Assembly: GCF_018734325.1 (NCBI RefSeq) | Contig: NZ_CP073754.1 | Coordinates: forward strand, 620,001 to 684,000 | Origin: Methylomonas paludis | GTDB taxonomy: Bacteria > Pseudomonadota > Gammaproteobacteria > Methylococcales > Methylomonadaceae | Reading direction: 5' to 3' | Length of the DNA: 64,000 nucleotides | Part shown: in pieces, positions 1 to 8,506 of the stretch | Position numbering within the stretch: the stretch's first letter is position 1 | How the letters are laid out: each line of letters starts with the position of its first letter | Position numbers and translations under genes: made by a program | The notes under the pieces: generated by a model | What the model was told of the DNA's origin: nothing | The model's input: the letters and a program-made list of their open reading frames with translations, nothing else | Databases searched by the model: none

Positions 1-117
1 TTGGTGACCATAGCGAGCGTGAACCACCCGATCCCATCCCGAACTCGGAAGTGAAACCGCTTAGCGCCGATGATAGTGTGGCAGTTTGCCATGTGAAAGT
101 AGGACATTGCCAAGCTT
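1..117 (+). rRNA. rrf: 5S ribosomal RNA (5' end at or just beyond the window edge)
   Basis: The sequence matches the bacterial 5S rRNA pattern throughout: the CCGATCCCATCCCGAACTCG segment, then GAAGTGAAACCGC, TTAGCGCCGATGATAGTGTGG and a 3' strand ending in GCCAAGC. The 5' TTGGTGACC pairs with the 3' GCCAAG as helix I. One or two 5' bases probably lie outside the window. It is the last gene of an rRNA operon to the left and is followed by a strong terminator. Confidence 0.95.
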
Positions 118-126
118 CTAACTCCA

Positions 127-158
127 AAAGCCCAATCTAATCATTGGGCTTTTTTTTT
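127..158 (+). terminator. Intrinsic terminator of the rRNA operon
   Basis: A perfect 10-bp stem (AAAGCCCAAT / ATTGGGCTTT) with a 6-base loop runs into an uninterrupted T tract just after the 5S gene. A nearly identical terminator recurs at 1219-1247 behind the next gene, so the two may be copies of one element. Confidence 0.92.
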
Positions 159-377
159 GCCTAAAGAAAAAGTCAACCCAACCAATTCAATCCAACCCCA
201 TCTAAAACCAACGCCGAATACGGCGTAGGAGACATAGAAGGCGCTGAACGCCGTGTACGCATCGCTCGCGAACCATGTCCCCCCAGAGTCGGCACATCCT
301 CCGGCACTTCCGAATAAGTCATGTGGGTCAACCAATAGTCATCCATAGCCCAATTCGGCCAACGCAACTTATGCTAG

Positions 378-465
378 CCAATTCCCAGCTCTTCAGGTTA
401 ACTACTGGTTTTAGTGATTAATGTTGTATTGATTTGGTGCGCTTTGCTATAAATGCACCTAAAAT
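378..465 (+). repeat. Intergenic duplicated block, copy 1
   Basis: Begins CCAATT and includes TTTTAGTGATTA, GTGCGCTTT, ATAAA and GCACC in the same order and spacing as 1394-1478. Both copies carry inverted arms (GGTGC...GCACC here, GTGC...GCAC in copy 2) about 14 bases apart. The block ends at the candidate promoter of the next gene, so it may hold a regulatory site. What it does is not known. Confidence 0.6.
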
Positions 466-468
466 CAC

Positions 469-497
469 TTGACTTCAAATCAAAACGCCTAATAATC
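469..497 (+). promoter_or_regulatory. Candidate sigma70 promoter of the PEP-CTERM-like gene
   Basis: TTGACT at 469-474 is followed after 15-17 bases by overlapping A/T-rich -10 candidates in TAATAATC (490-497). It lies about 35 bases before the ATG at 530. The -35 match is good; the -10 match is only fair. Confidence 0.4.
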
Positions 498-529
498 AAT
501 TTGCCATAATATACGCATAAGGAACGAAT

Positions 530-1162
530 ATGAAGAGATTAGTCGCTGTATCTACAACTTTATTGCTGGGCACTATCAGTATCAGTAATGCCCTGGCAAC
601 AACTTATTCAGCTACTACAGTTAGCTATTTAGATTATTTTGGTAGCTCAGGTACGGCGGCTGTCGGCAGTTTTGAGATCAGCAGTCCTGGCGTAATCACT
701 TGGGATGTCACAAGTGGCGGCGGTACAGGGATCTTCAATTTTGAAATAGCCGGTTTTGGTTCTCTGGATGGTCAAAACAATGATGAAGACGATTTGACTG
801 TATATGTGGATGGGGTTGAGACTTTTAGCGGTACATTCAATTTAGGTGGGGGTGGTGCGGATGTGGTTTATTACAATCCATCGGCGGCGTCATGGACAAA
901 TAGTAATCCTTCCGGTACTGGACTCACTTGGGCGGGAGGTACGCTGGATGTCAGTGGCTTAAGCGCCAGCCTGCAAAACGGTGATAATACTATTCAATTT
1001 TTATATAGTGGCGCAAACCAGGGGCTTGCTGATGAAGGTTGGGGACTTAATTCTGCTTCGCTGGTTGCGTCCGCTCCTGTCCCTGAGCCACAAGTAGTTC
1101 AGTTGTGGCTTGCAAGTTTGGTTTTATTGGGTGCTAAGGGTAAAAAGTGCTTGAAAATCTAG
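530..1162 (+). CDS. PEP-CTERM-like secreted or anchored protein
   Basis: A 210-residue protein with an N-terminal signal peptide (MKRLVAVSTTLLLGTISIS, cleavage probably after ALA), a Gly/Ser/Asn/Thr-rich beta-type body, and a C-terminal tail of VPEP, a short hydrophobic stretch (about residues 188-203) and a basic end (KGKKCLKI). That tail is the PEP-CTERM exosortase sorting layout, although the hydrophobic segment is short and the final cluster is Lys- rather than Arg-rich. Proteins of this class are exported, cleaved and anchored or released by an exosortase. The start follows AAGGAACGAAT, an acceptable ribosome binding site. The substrate or role of the body is unknown. The exosortase in this window (20386) is of a different specificity class, so the cognate enzyme is probably encoded elsewhere. 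Confidence 0.7.
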   Translation: MKRLVAVSTTLLLGTISISNALATTYSATTVSYLDYFGSSGTAAVGSFEISSPGVITWDVTSGGGTGIFNFEIAGFGSLDGQNNDEDDLTVYVDGVETFSGTFNLGGGGADVVYYNPSAASWTNSNPSGTGLTWAGGTLDVSGLSASLQNGDNTIQFLYSGANQGLADEGWGLNSASLVASAPVPEPQVVQLWLASLVLLGAKGKKCLKI

Positions 1163-1218
1163 CTAACTGCATGTTCAGATGTTTGCCTCCAAATAGGACA
1201 TTTGTCGGCAGTTAGGCT

Positions 1219-1247
1219 AAAGCCCAATCTAAGGATTGGGCTTTTTT
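1219..1247 (+). terminator. Intrinsic terminator behind the PEP-CTERM-like gene
   Basis: Stem AAGCCCAAT / ATTGGGCTT, loop CTAAGG, then TTTTTT. It differs from the 5S terminator at 127-158 almost only in the loop, and the bases after both are alike too (TGCC..AAGAAAAA.TCAA). Confidence 0.9.
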
Positions 1248-1393
1248 GTGCCGGTAAGAAAAATCAAAGCAGTTATCAGACGATATCCCCATCGACCGGT
1301 TAATGTACCCTGCGAAGCCGCGCTGTAGTTATAAGCAATCCTGGTACTGGCTACAAAAACACCCATAGCACTTGCAACACCGAAAACCTGCCG

Positions 1394-1478
1394 CCAATTA
1401 GCATTTTCAAGTTAAATTCTGGTGTTAGTGATTATTGATGCATTAATTTAGTGCGCTTTACATAAAAACGCACCAAAA
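1394..1478 (+). repeat. Intergenic duplicated block, copy 2
   Basis: Shares CCAATT, TTAGTGATTA, TTAGTGCGCTTTA, ATAAAA and GCACCAAAA with copy 1 at 378-465, in the same order. With the matching terminators this points to an old tandem duplication with a unit of about 1.0-1.1 kb. No second copy of the PEP-CTERM-like gene follows. Confidence 0.6.
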
Positions 1479-1750
1479 TGGAAAATTAATATTGATTCAA
1501 TATTAAAAAAGTAGTATCGTATCAATACAATGTGATGGCATGTTGTATTGAACAGATAGGCCGGCATGATGACAGCCTATCGGACTGGATAATTAAAATA
1601 GTAATTACTTAGCGTTATGTTGCTGATGCTTTTCTCAACAAGTCGTTAGCTTCGAATGATGTGCTGTGTTGAGCTCATCCTACAACTACCTGTTTTTAAT
1701 CAGGATATTTTGACGCTGAGTGCTTACTAAAAATACCAAGGTATTGGCGC
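1479..1750. other. Intergenic region with one dispersed repeat copy
   Basis: AT-rich DNA without a supported gene between the second duplicated block and the small secreted protein. It holds the dispersed repeat at 1637-1698. No clear promoter was found for the gene at 1751. Confidence 0.5.
1637..1698 (+). repeat. Dispersed palindromic repeat, copy A (full-length type)
   Basis: Reads AACAAGTCGTTAGC..GAATGATG.GCTGTGTT.AG..CATCC and ends TACAACTACCTGTTTTT. The left arm (AACAAGTCGTT) is roughly the reverse complement of the right arm (AACTACCTGTTT), so the unit can fold as a long imperfect hairpin. Its best match is copy D at 2443-2512. Confidence 0.6.
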
Positions 1751-2086
1751 ATGATAAGTAAAAGATATTCATCATTAGTAGTAAGAGCAGGGGTTTTGTG
1801 CTGTTTGATCAGTACTAATAGTAACGCAAATGGTCATGCATGGGCAGAACAGGCGGTGAAATCTTTGCCGTGTAAAGGAGCCGAAACCATAGATGACATA
1901 CTCGATCATAAGCATAGAAATCTGTATGTGGATTTGGGGTGGCGGGTTTTTGCCGAAGAAAGTGGGGATTATTTGGTGGAACGCAATTTCTTGATTAGTA
2001 AATCAGCAGAGTTACGTTATCGCTGGCGAGTGAATAGTGCTCTGGAAGCCGTGGCAGTGAGCGAAAGGGCTCAGCAGCTTTGTTAA
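1751..2086 (+). CDS. Small secreted protein of unknown function
   Basis: A 111-residue protein with a likely signal peptide (basic MISKRYSS, hydrophobic LVVRAGVLCCLIS, cleavage probably near ANA). The mature part has two Cys (PCKG near the start and the C-terminal QLC) that could form a disulfide, and many charged residues (DDILDHKHR, EESGDYLVER, SKSAELRYRWRV). I do not recognise a family. It stands alone between repeat-rich intergenic regions, with no clear operon partner. Codon usage and the export signal make a real gene likely; no ribosome binding site is obvious. Confidence 0.6.
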   Translation: MISKRYSSLVVRAGVLCCLISTNSNANGHAWAEQAVKSLPCKGAETIDDILDHKHRNLYVDLGWRVFAEESGDYLVERNFLISKSAELRYRWRVNSALEAVAVSERAQQLC

Positions 2087-2254
2087 TAGAATTGTAATTG
2101 CTCGGCGTAAGATTGCTGATTTAAATAGTTAGCTGCGCATGATGCGCTGTATTTTGTTTAAGGCTATGTTGGTGTTAAAAGTTGATTTTGGCAGAAACGG
2201 TAAAGGCCATTGTATATCCCCGTAACCCTTGTTTGATAAAAGTTACGCGCTGCG
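2087..2254. other. Intergenic region with repeat copy B
   Basis: No gene seen. Holds repeat copy B (2121-2160) and the DNA in which the promoter of the candidate RNA at about 2255-2387 should lie. No clear -35/-10 pair could be picked. Confidence 0.4.
2121..2160 (+). repeat. Dispersed palindromic repeat, copy B (partial)
   Basis: TAGTTAGCTGCGCATGATGC followed by GCTGTATT.TGTTTA matches the left half of the repeats at 1637, 2298 and 2443. The right half is missing. Confidence 0.55.
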
Positions 2255-2297
2255 AATCCCTCGATTCCACTGCGTTGCATCGAGGCTACGGCTCTCC

Positions 2298-2340
2298 TTA
2301 AGTAGTTAGCTTTGAATGATGCGCTGTACTGCGTTTAGCA
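2298..2340 (+). repeat. Dispersed palindromic repeat, copy C (partial)
   Basis: AAGTAGTTAGCTTTGAATGA followed by TGCGCTGTACTGCGTTTAGC matches copies B and D. Instead of the usual right half (CATCCTACAACTACC) it runs into the CCTCCTCCC hairpin and terminator. Confidence 0.6.
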
Positions 2341-2355
2341 CCTCCTCCCTGGTGT

Positions 2356-2387
2356 CGGGACAGTTTTATAAACTGTCCCGTTTTTTT
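2356..2387 (+). terminator. Strong intrinsic terminator not next to a coding gene
   Basis: A perfect 11-bp stem (CGGGACAGTTT / AAACTGTCCCG) with a 3-base loop and seven T residues. The last plus-strand gene ends 270 bases upstream. On the other strand no T run follows, so it serves plus-strand transcription. Confidence 0.9.
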
Positions 2388-2442
2388 AGCGGCTTAACTT
2401 TAACTTGGTAATTATTCAGGGTCAATTTTGGCTAATCCTTTT

Positions 2443-2512
2443 TAAACAAGTAGTTAGCTACGCATGATGCGCGGCACTGCGTTAGGCGCATCCTACAACT
2501 ACCTGTTTTTAA
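2443..2512 (+). repeat. Dispersed palindromic repeat, copy D (full length)
   Basis: AAACAAGTAGTTAGCTACGC, ATGATGCGCGGCACTGCGTT, AGGCGCATCC and a terminal CAACTACCTGTTTTT. The outer arms AAACAAGTAGTT / AACTACCTGTTT pair with one mismatch, and CGCATGATGCG is an inner palindrome. It lies 28 bases past the 3' end of the minus-strand GH17 gene. The layout recalls REP/BIME-type or small nonautonomous elements. Confidence 0.65.
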
Positions 2513-2540
2513 AGTGATAATTGGGCGCTGAATAGTTACC

Positions 2541-4259
2541 TTAACTTAAGCTTAAACGCTGGTCATTATGCCCGCCATGTCCCCAAAAAGGCACAGACAG
2601 GATTAAAACACAGGCTATCCAGATTAATAACTGCTGATTGGTAAAGGTATAACCCAATGCTAAAGGCAGGCTGGCAATGAAGTCAGGATGAGCAATAACA
2701 AAATCTTCACCAAACCAGAAGGCACAGGTTTCGCCTATCAGCATGGCCACAGCCGCCAGGCTCAAATATTGGGCAATTTGCCGGTCACGCAATTTCTGTT
2801 TGATTTCCCCACCTTCCAGTAAATCTCGGAAGCTTAGGGAATGCCAGTCCAGATCTTGGTGTTTCAAACCCAGGCATGCAATCAGACCGCACACTCCGAT
2901 CACTGGAATGGCGAATTCCTCGATAGGAAAACTTAGGCTGCGGCCAATAAATGCCAGACTGATAGTCTTATACAGCGCAAACAAAGCAAACACTTGATAA
3001 GCTATTCTCAAGCGTGTTGCCAATATTATGGAATTTGGTATTTCTGCCAGTAATTCATAATTGCGCTGAATCAGGCCGATTGCCAGAACAAAATTGGCAG
3101 CCAGCATCATCACTGTGTAAGCCCGTTGCCAGAAGCTGTAACTGGTCAACCACATAAAATCGGCCTGCGTGACCAGACAGGTGCCAAACAGCTGTGCCAG
3201 GGTCAAAAAAATCAGCAGACGCAATACGGCAAAAGTCTGCAGCTTTTTAAAATAAACGCCGGCAATGATTAAAAATAAACCAGAGGCTATGCCAAAGTCC
3301 CATTGCCAATGACTGTTTTCTATGACTGGACCGGTTAAGGGGAACATGGGTTGTCTATCCGCCGAGAGTAAACCCCAATTGGCACCCACTACGCCTTCGT
3401 TATGACTTTTCCAGGGCTGGTTAAAAGCTTCGACTATGTTGTAATCAAAGCCGTGACGATTAGCCACTTCTATCAGGCCGCGGATAAATTTGGTTTCATT
3501 AACCACACTGGGTATAGCCTTGCCGCGTTGGCGTCCGGCAGATGGCCAGCCGGATTCTCCAATCAGAATAGGCTTGTCTTGCCCCATGCTGTGAGCTTTG
3601 GCTTCAATCAGGCGCACTATCTTTTCAACGTGTGCTGTCGCTTGATCTATGCCGATCGGCTCGTCTTCCCAGTAAGGCAGAATGTGGATGGTAATAAAAT
3701 CAACTTCATTAAATAACTGCGGATATTTCAAGTAAATCGACCAGACATCCGCATAAGACACAGGCTGTTTTACTGCCTGTTTTACCTGGCGAATATAATC
3801 GATCAGGGCTTCCACACTCATATCATGACGCAGTAATACCTCATTACCGACGATAACCCGTTTTATCACATCGGGATGAGCATTAACGGATTCGATCAAG
3901 GTCTGGATTTCTTTTTTGTTGCGTTTGGTACTGCCTTCCAGCCAGCCGCCTTGAATTACATCAATGCCATGTTTGCCGGCAAATTCCGGTGTGCGTTCCA
4001 TGCCGTCCAGTATCGAATAAGTGCGGATATTCTGAGTTTTGCCAGCCAATAAGCTCAGATCCTGATCAATGTGCTCCGGAAGAGGGAATTTTTTATCCAG
4101 CGGACTATAACCTTCCCGAAAGGGGGCAAACGATAAACTTTTAAATTTACCGGGCGGCAAATCCGTGCCGGCCATTTGTGGCTGGTTGGCATACCACTGT
4201 ATGGCCGCATTGCTTATGATGATGAATAACAGGCAGATCAGGATCTTGACGGATTTCAT
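2541..4259 (-). CDS. GH17-family beta-glucan glycosidase/transglycosylase with C-terminal membrane domain
   Basis: 572 residues from the chosen ATG at 4259 (MKSVKILICLLF..). A TTG seven codons earlier is possible but would spoil the export signal. After the N-terminal membrane anchor, residues about 40-330 form a GH17-type TIM barrel: GNEVLLR carries the probable acid/base Glu140 and GESGWPSAG the probable nucleophile Glu235. From about residue 335 several hydrophobic helices follow to the C-terminus. Proteobacterial GH17 enzymes act on beta-1,3-glucans, often as transglycosylases that shape periplasmic or extracellular glucans; which product applies here cannot be read from sequence. It is the last gene of a minus-strand series but is separated from parE by about 125 bases, so it may have its own promoter. 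No glycosyltransferase neighbour is present. Confidence 0.8.
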   Translation of the reverse strand: MKSVKILICLLFIIISNAAIQWYANQPQMAGTDLPPGKFKSLSFAPFREGYSPLDKKFPLPEHIDQDLSLLAGKTQNIRTYSILDGMERTPEFAGKHGIDVIQGGWLEGSTKRNKKEIQTLIESVNAHPDVIKRVIVGNEVLLRHDMSVEALIDYIRQVKQAVKQPVSYADVWSIYLKYPQLFNEVDFITIHILPYWEDEPIGIDQATAHVEKIVRLIEAKAHSMGQDKPILIGESGWPSAGRQRGKAIPSVVNETKFIRGLIEVANRHGFDYNIVEAFNQPWKSHNEGVVGANWGLLSADRQPMFPLTGPVIENSHWQWDFGIASGLFLIIAGVYFKKLQTFAVLRLLIFLTLAQLFGTCLVTQADFMWLTSYSFWQRAYTVMMLAANFVLAIGLIQRNYELLAEIPNSIILATRLRIAYQVFALFALYKTISLAFIGRSLSFPIEEFAIPVIGVCGLIACLGLKHQDLDWHSLSFRDLLEGGEIKQKLRDRQIAQYLSLAAVAMLIGETCAFWFGEDFVIAHPDFIASLPLALGYTFTNQQLLIWIACVLILSVPFWGHGGHNDQRLSLS

Positions 4260-4385
4260 AACAGTGAAAGTAAAGTACAAAACAAAAAGACTAACAATTA
4301 TACAAGCTTAAGCTATTCTATGGCGGAATAACAATTCCACATGATATGACACGTAAAGCCGCAGCCACAAACAGATTGAGCTGTC

Positions 4386-6278
<1,893 letters not shown>

Positions 6279-6354
6279 CTAGTCAATAAATGGCTGAGAA
6301 GATAAATCAAAATGGCTGGCATCATGGCTATTCGGTGCGCATGAGCCAGTGGCA

Positions 6355-7338
6355 TCAATTGGTTGACTTTTTGCGCTCGGCAATGGCCTGACTCAGTTGA
6401 TAAACGGCCATCGCGTACAAAGGACTATGATTATAGCGAGTGATGACATAAAAATTATGCAACCCGGCCCAAAGTTCGGCACCGTCCTGCAGCGGAAAGC
6501 TTAATAATTTGACTTGGAGTTTGGCGGGTAGGGCAGCCGGTAAATGCACTTGTGCTGTGCGCAACTGCTGGACACTGGTATCAGGTTTCACTCCCGATGT
6601 CAGGTAGTGCTGATAAGCGTGACCTTTGGCCGAAACCGGCACAACCACGGCTTCGCCGCGCCGCCATTGATTGGCGACAAAATAATGGGCAACACTGGCA
6701 ATGGCATCGGCGTTGTTATGCCAAATATCCCGTTTGCCATCGTGATCAAAATCCACAGCATAGCTTAAAAAACTGCTGGGCATAAATTGCGGCAAACCCA
6801 TGGCTCCGGCATAAGAACCCATCGGTTGCAGGGCATCCAGATGTTCATCACGGCTCAATAACAAAAAGCTGGACAGTTCTTTTAAGAAAAAATCGCTGCG
6901 TTTCGGATAGGCAAACCCTAAAGTGGATAACGCATCTATCACCCTATACTTGCCGGTATGAGCCCCAAATTTGCTCTCTACGCCAATAATGGCAAGCAAA
7001 ATCGGAGCCGGTACTCCGTATTCACGTTCCACCGCCTGCAAAGTAGCCGCGTTATCCTGCCAGAACTGTACCCCGGCTGCAATACGCGCCTCAGTCAGAA
7101 AAATCTCCCGGTATTGATACCAGGGTTTGGCTTCTGCAGGTTTGCTGATGGCATCCAATATGTTTTGCTGAATTTCCACGGACGCAAATTGCTGGCGCAA
7201 CGCACTTTCCTGGAAATGGTGGCGTTGCACCATGGTGTGAATAAAACTTTCAAAGCTGTCGGTTGCAGCGACAGCAGCCCAGCCGAACTGATAGGGTAAA
7301 ACAGTCAGCAATAATGCTAAAGTGAGTTTAAATTTCAT
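6355..7338 (-). CDS. mltB: Lytic murein transglycosylase B
   Basis: 327 residues with an N-terminal signal peptide (MKFKLTLALLLTVLPYQFGW). No lipobox Cys is visible, unlike E. coli MltB, so it may be soluble in the periplasm. The SLT-type catalytic Glu lies in IGVESKFG, followed by YRVIDALSTLGFAYPKR and MGLPQFMPSSFLSYAVDFD with DGKRDIWHN, all typical of the MltB family. It cleaves the glycan strand between MurNAc and GlcNAc, forming 1,6-anhydro ends. It follows rodA by 37 bases in the elongasome cluster, the common order in gammaproteobacteria, and probably opens the wall for insertion of new strands. Confidence 0.95.
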   Translation of the reverse strand: MKFKLTLALLLTVLPYQFGWAAVAATDSFESFIHTMVQRHHFQESALRQQFASVEIQQNILDAISKPAEAKPWYQYREIFLTEARIAAGVQFWQDNAATLQAVEREYGVPAPILLAIIGVESKFGAHTGKYRVIDALSTLGFAYPKRSDFFLKELSSFLLLSRDEHLDALQPMGSYAGAMGLPQFMPSSFLSYAVDFDHDGKRDIWHNNADAIASVAHYFVANQWRRGEAVVVPVSAKGHAYQHYLTSGVKPDTSVQQLRTAQVHLPAALPAKLQVKLLSFPLQDGAELWAGLHNFYVITRYNHSPLYAMAVYQLSQAIAERKKSTN

Positions 7339-7375
7339 AAATAGTCTGAATATATAGTCAGGGTTGCCTGTGTTA

Positions 7376-8506
7376 TTACACTGGCAATAATTTGCGATGA
7401 GTATGAATCGACATCAAAATGCCAAAGCCGGCCATCAGTGTCACCATCGAAGTACCGCCATAACTCACCATAGGCAAGGGTACGCCGACTACCGGTAATA
7501 CCCCAATCACCATGCCGATATTGACAAATACATAGACAAAAAACGTAAAAGCCAGACTGCCGGCCAACAAACGGCCATAAGTATCCTGAGCTTGCACGGC
7601 AATATAAAAACAGCGGCTGATCACCAGCAAATACAATAACAATAAGCCGACGCAACCAAATAAACCAAATTCTTCGGCAAACACCGCAAAAATAAAATCG
7701 GTAGAGCTTTCCGGTAAAAAATCCAGCTCGGCCTGACTACTGCCCAGCCAGCCCTTACCGTTGATGCCGCCTGAGCCGATAGCAATTTTTGACTGGATAA
7801 TATGATAACCAGCCCCCATCGGGTCGGCTTCCGGGTTGATAAAAGTCAGCACCCGGTTCCGTTGATACTCCCGCATAAAATGCCATAATAGTGGTGTCAA
7901 ACAGCCCAGCAGTGTTATCCCTCCCAACATTACCCACCAGGACAATCCGGCAAAAAACAGTACGGCTGCCCCGGAACTGGCTACCAGTAACGCAGTGCCC
8001 AAATCGGGTTGTTTGGCAATTAATAATACCGGCAGGCTCAAAAAGCCGGTGGCGATAGCGACATGCTTGGCCTTGGGCGGTAAGGCATGTTCAGACAGAT
8101 ACCAGGCCACCATCATGGGGGCGCTGAGTTTAGTCAGTTCAGAAGGCTGAAAACGGAAAAACCCCAAATCCAGCCAACGCTGCGCACCTTTGCCGATTTG
8201 GCCCATTACCATTACCGCCAGCAGCAGCAATACGCAAATCGTGAATAGTACCAGCGAAAAGTTCTGAAACTGGCGAGGATTGATGTGGGCAAGTACCGTC
8301 ATCAGCAATAGCGCCAGCCCCATGTGGGTACCGTGCCGAATCAACACCGCAATTTTTTGGCCGCCGGCGCTGTATAAAATCACAAAACTTAAGGCGCAGA
8401 TCATCAGTAATCCCAGCAACAGCGGAATATCGATATGTAATTTACGTAATAAATTACCGATCAGTGACGGCGAATTAAAATGCTCTTGGCGGGTTTCATT
8501 TTTCAT
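7376..8506 (-). CDS. rodA: Rod-shape peptidoglycan glycosyltransferase RodA
   Basis: 376 residues of SEDS-family type with about ten transmembrane helices. Recognisable stretches are RWLDLGFFRFQPSELTKL, KQPDLGTALLV, FLPESSTDFIFAVFAEEFG and GVPLPMVSYGGTSM. RodA polymerises lipid II into glycan strands in complex with PBP2 under MreB guidance. The start overlaps the mrdA stop by 11 bases, showing translational coupling with its transpeptidase partner. Confidence 0.97.
   Translation of the reverse strand: MKNETRQEHFNSPSLIGNLLRKLHIDIPLLLGLLMICALSFVILYSAGGQKIAVLIRHGTHMGLALLLMTVLAHINPRQFQNFSLVLFTICVLLLLAVMVMGQIGKGAQRWLDLGFFRFQPSELTKLSAPMMVAWYLSEHALPPKAKHVAIATGFLSLPVLLIAKQPDLGTALLVASSGAAVLFFAGLSWWVMLGGITLLGCLTPLLWHFMREYQRNRVLTFINPEADPMGAGYHIIQSKIAIGSGGINGKGWLGSSQAELDFLPESSTDFIFAVFAEEFGLFGCVGLLLLYLLVISRCFYIAVQAQDTYGRLLAGSLAFTFFVYVFVNIGMVIGVLPVVGVPLPMVSYGGTSMVTLMAGFGILMSIHTHRKLLPV

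Larger units (their letters stand above)
159..529. other. Intergenic region without a recognisable gene
   Basis: About 370 bases between the 5S terminator and the PEP-CTERM-like gene. Short open frames on the minus strand (about 64 codons) match no family I recognise and lack convincing ribosome binding sites. The right part (378-465) is repeated at 1394-1478, and a candidate promoter lies at 469-497. Confidence 0.5.
2255..2387 (+). ncRNA. Candidate small RNA with an anti-Shine-Dalgarno (CCTCCTCCC) loop
   Basis: No protein is encoded here, yet the stretch ends in a textbook intrinsic terminator (2356-2387). Directly before it a 5-bp hairpin (GCACC 2338-2342 / GGTGT 2351-2355) exposes TCCTCCCT; the full motif CCTCCTCCC occupies 2341-2349. 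A further stem (CCTCGAT 2259-2265 / ATCGAGG 2279-2285) lies upstream. CCUCCUCCC in hairpin loops is the hallmark of alphaproteobacterial CcsR/cuckoo-type small RNAs, which can pair with Shine-Dalgarno sequences. The 5' end and promoter are not determined; the true transcript could begin nearer 2298 and would then include repeat copy C. A run-on 3' UTR from the gene at 1751 is the main alternative. Confidence 0.5.

Noticed and set aside
173-367. Overlapping minus-strand frames behind the 5S gene
   Set aside because: Two frames of the same length overlap, neither resembles a known protein, and they read against the rRNA trailer.
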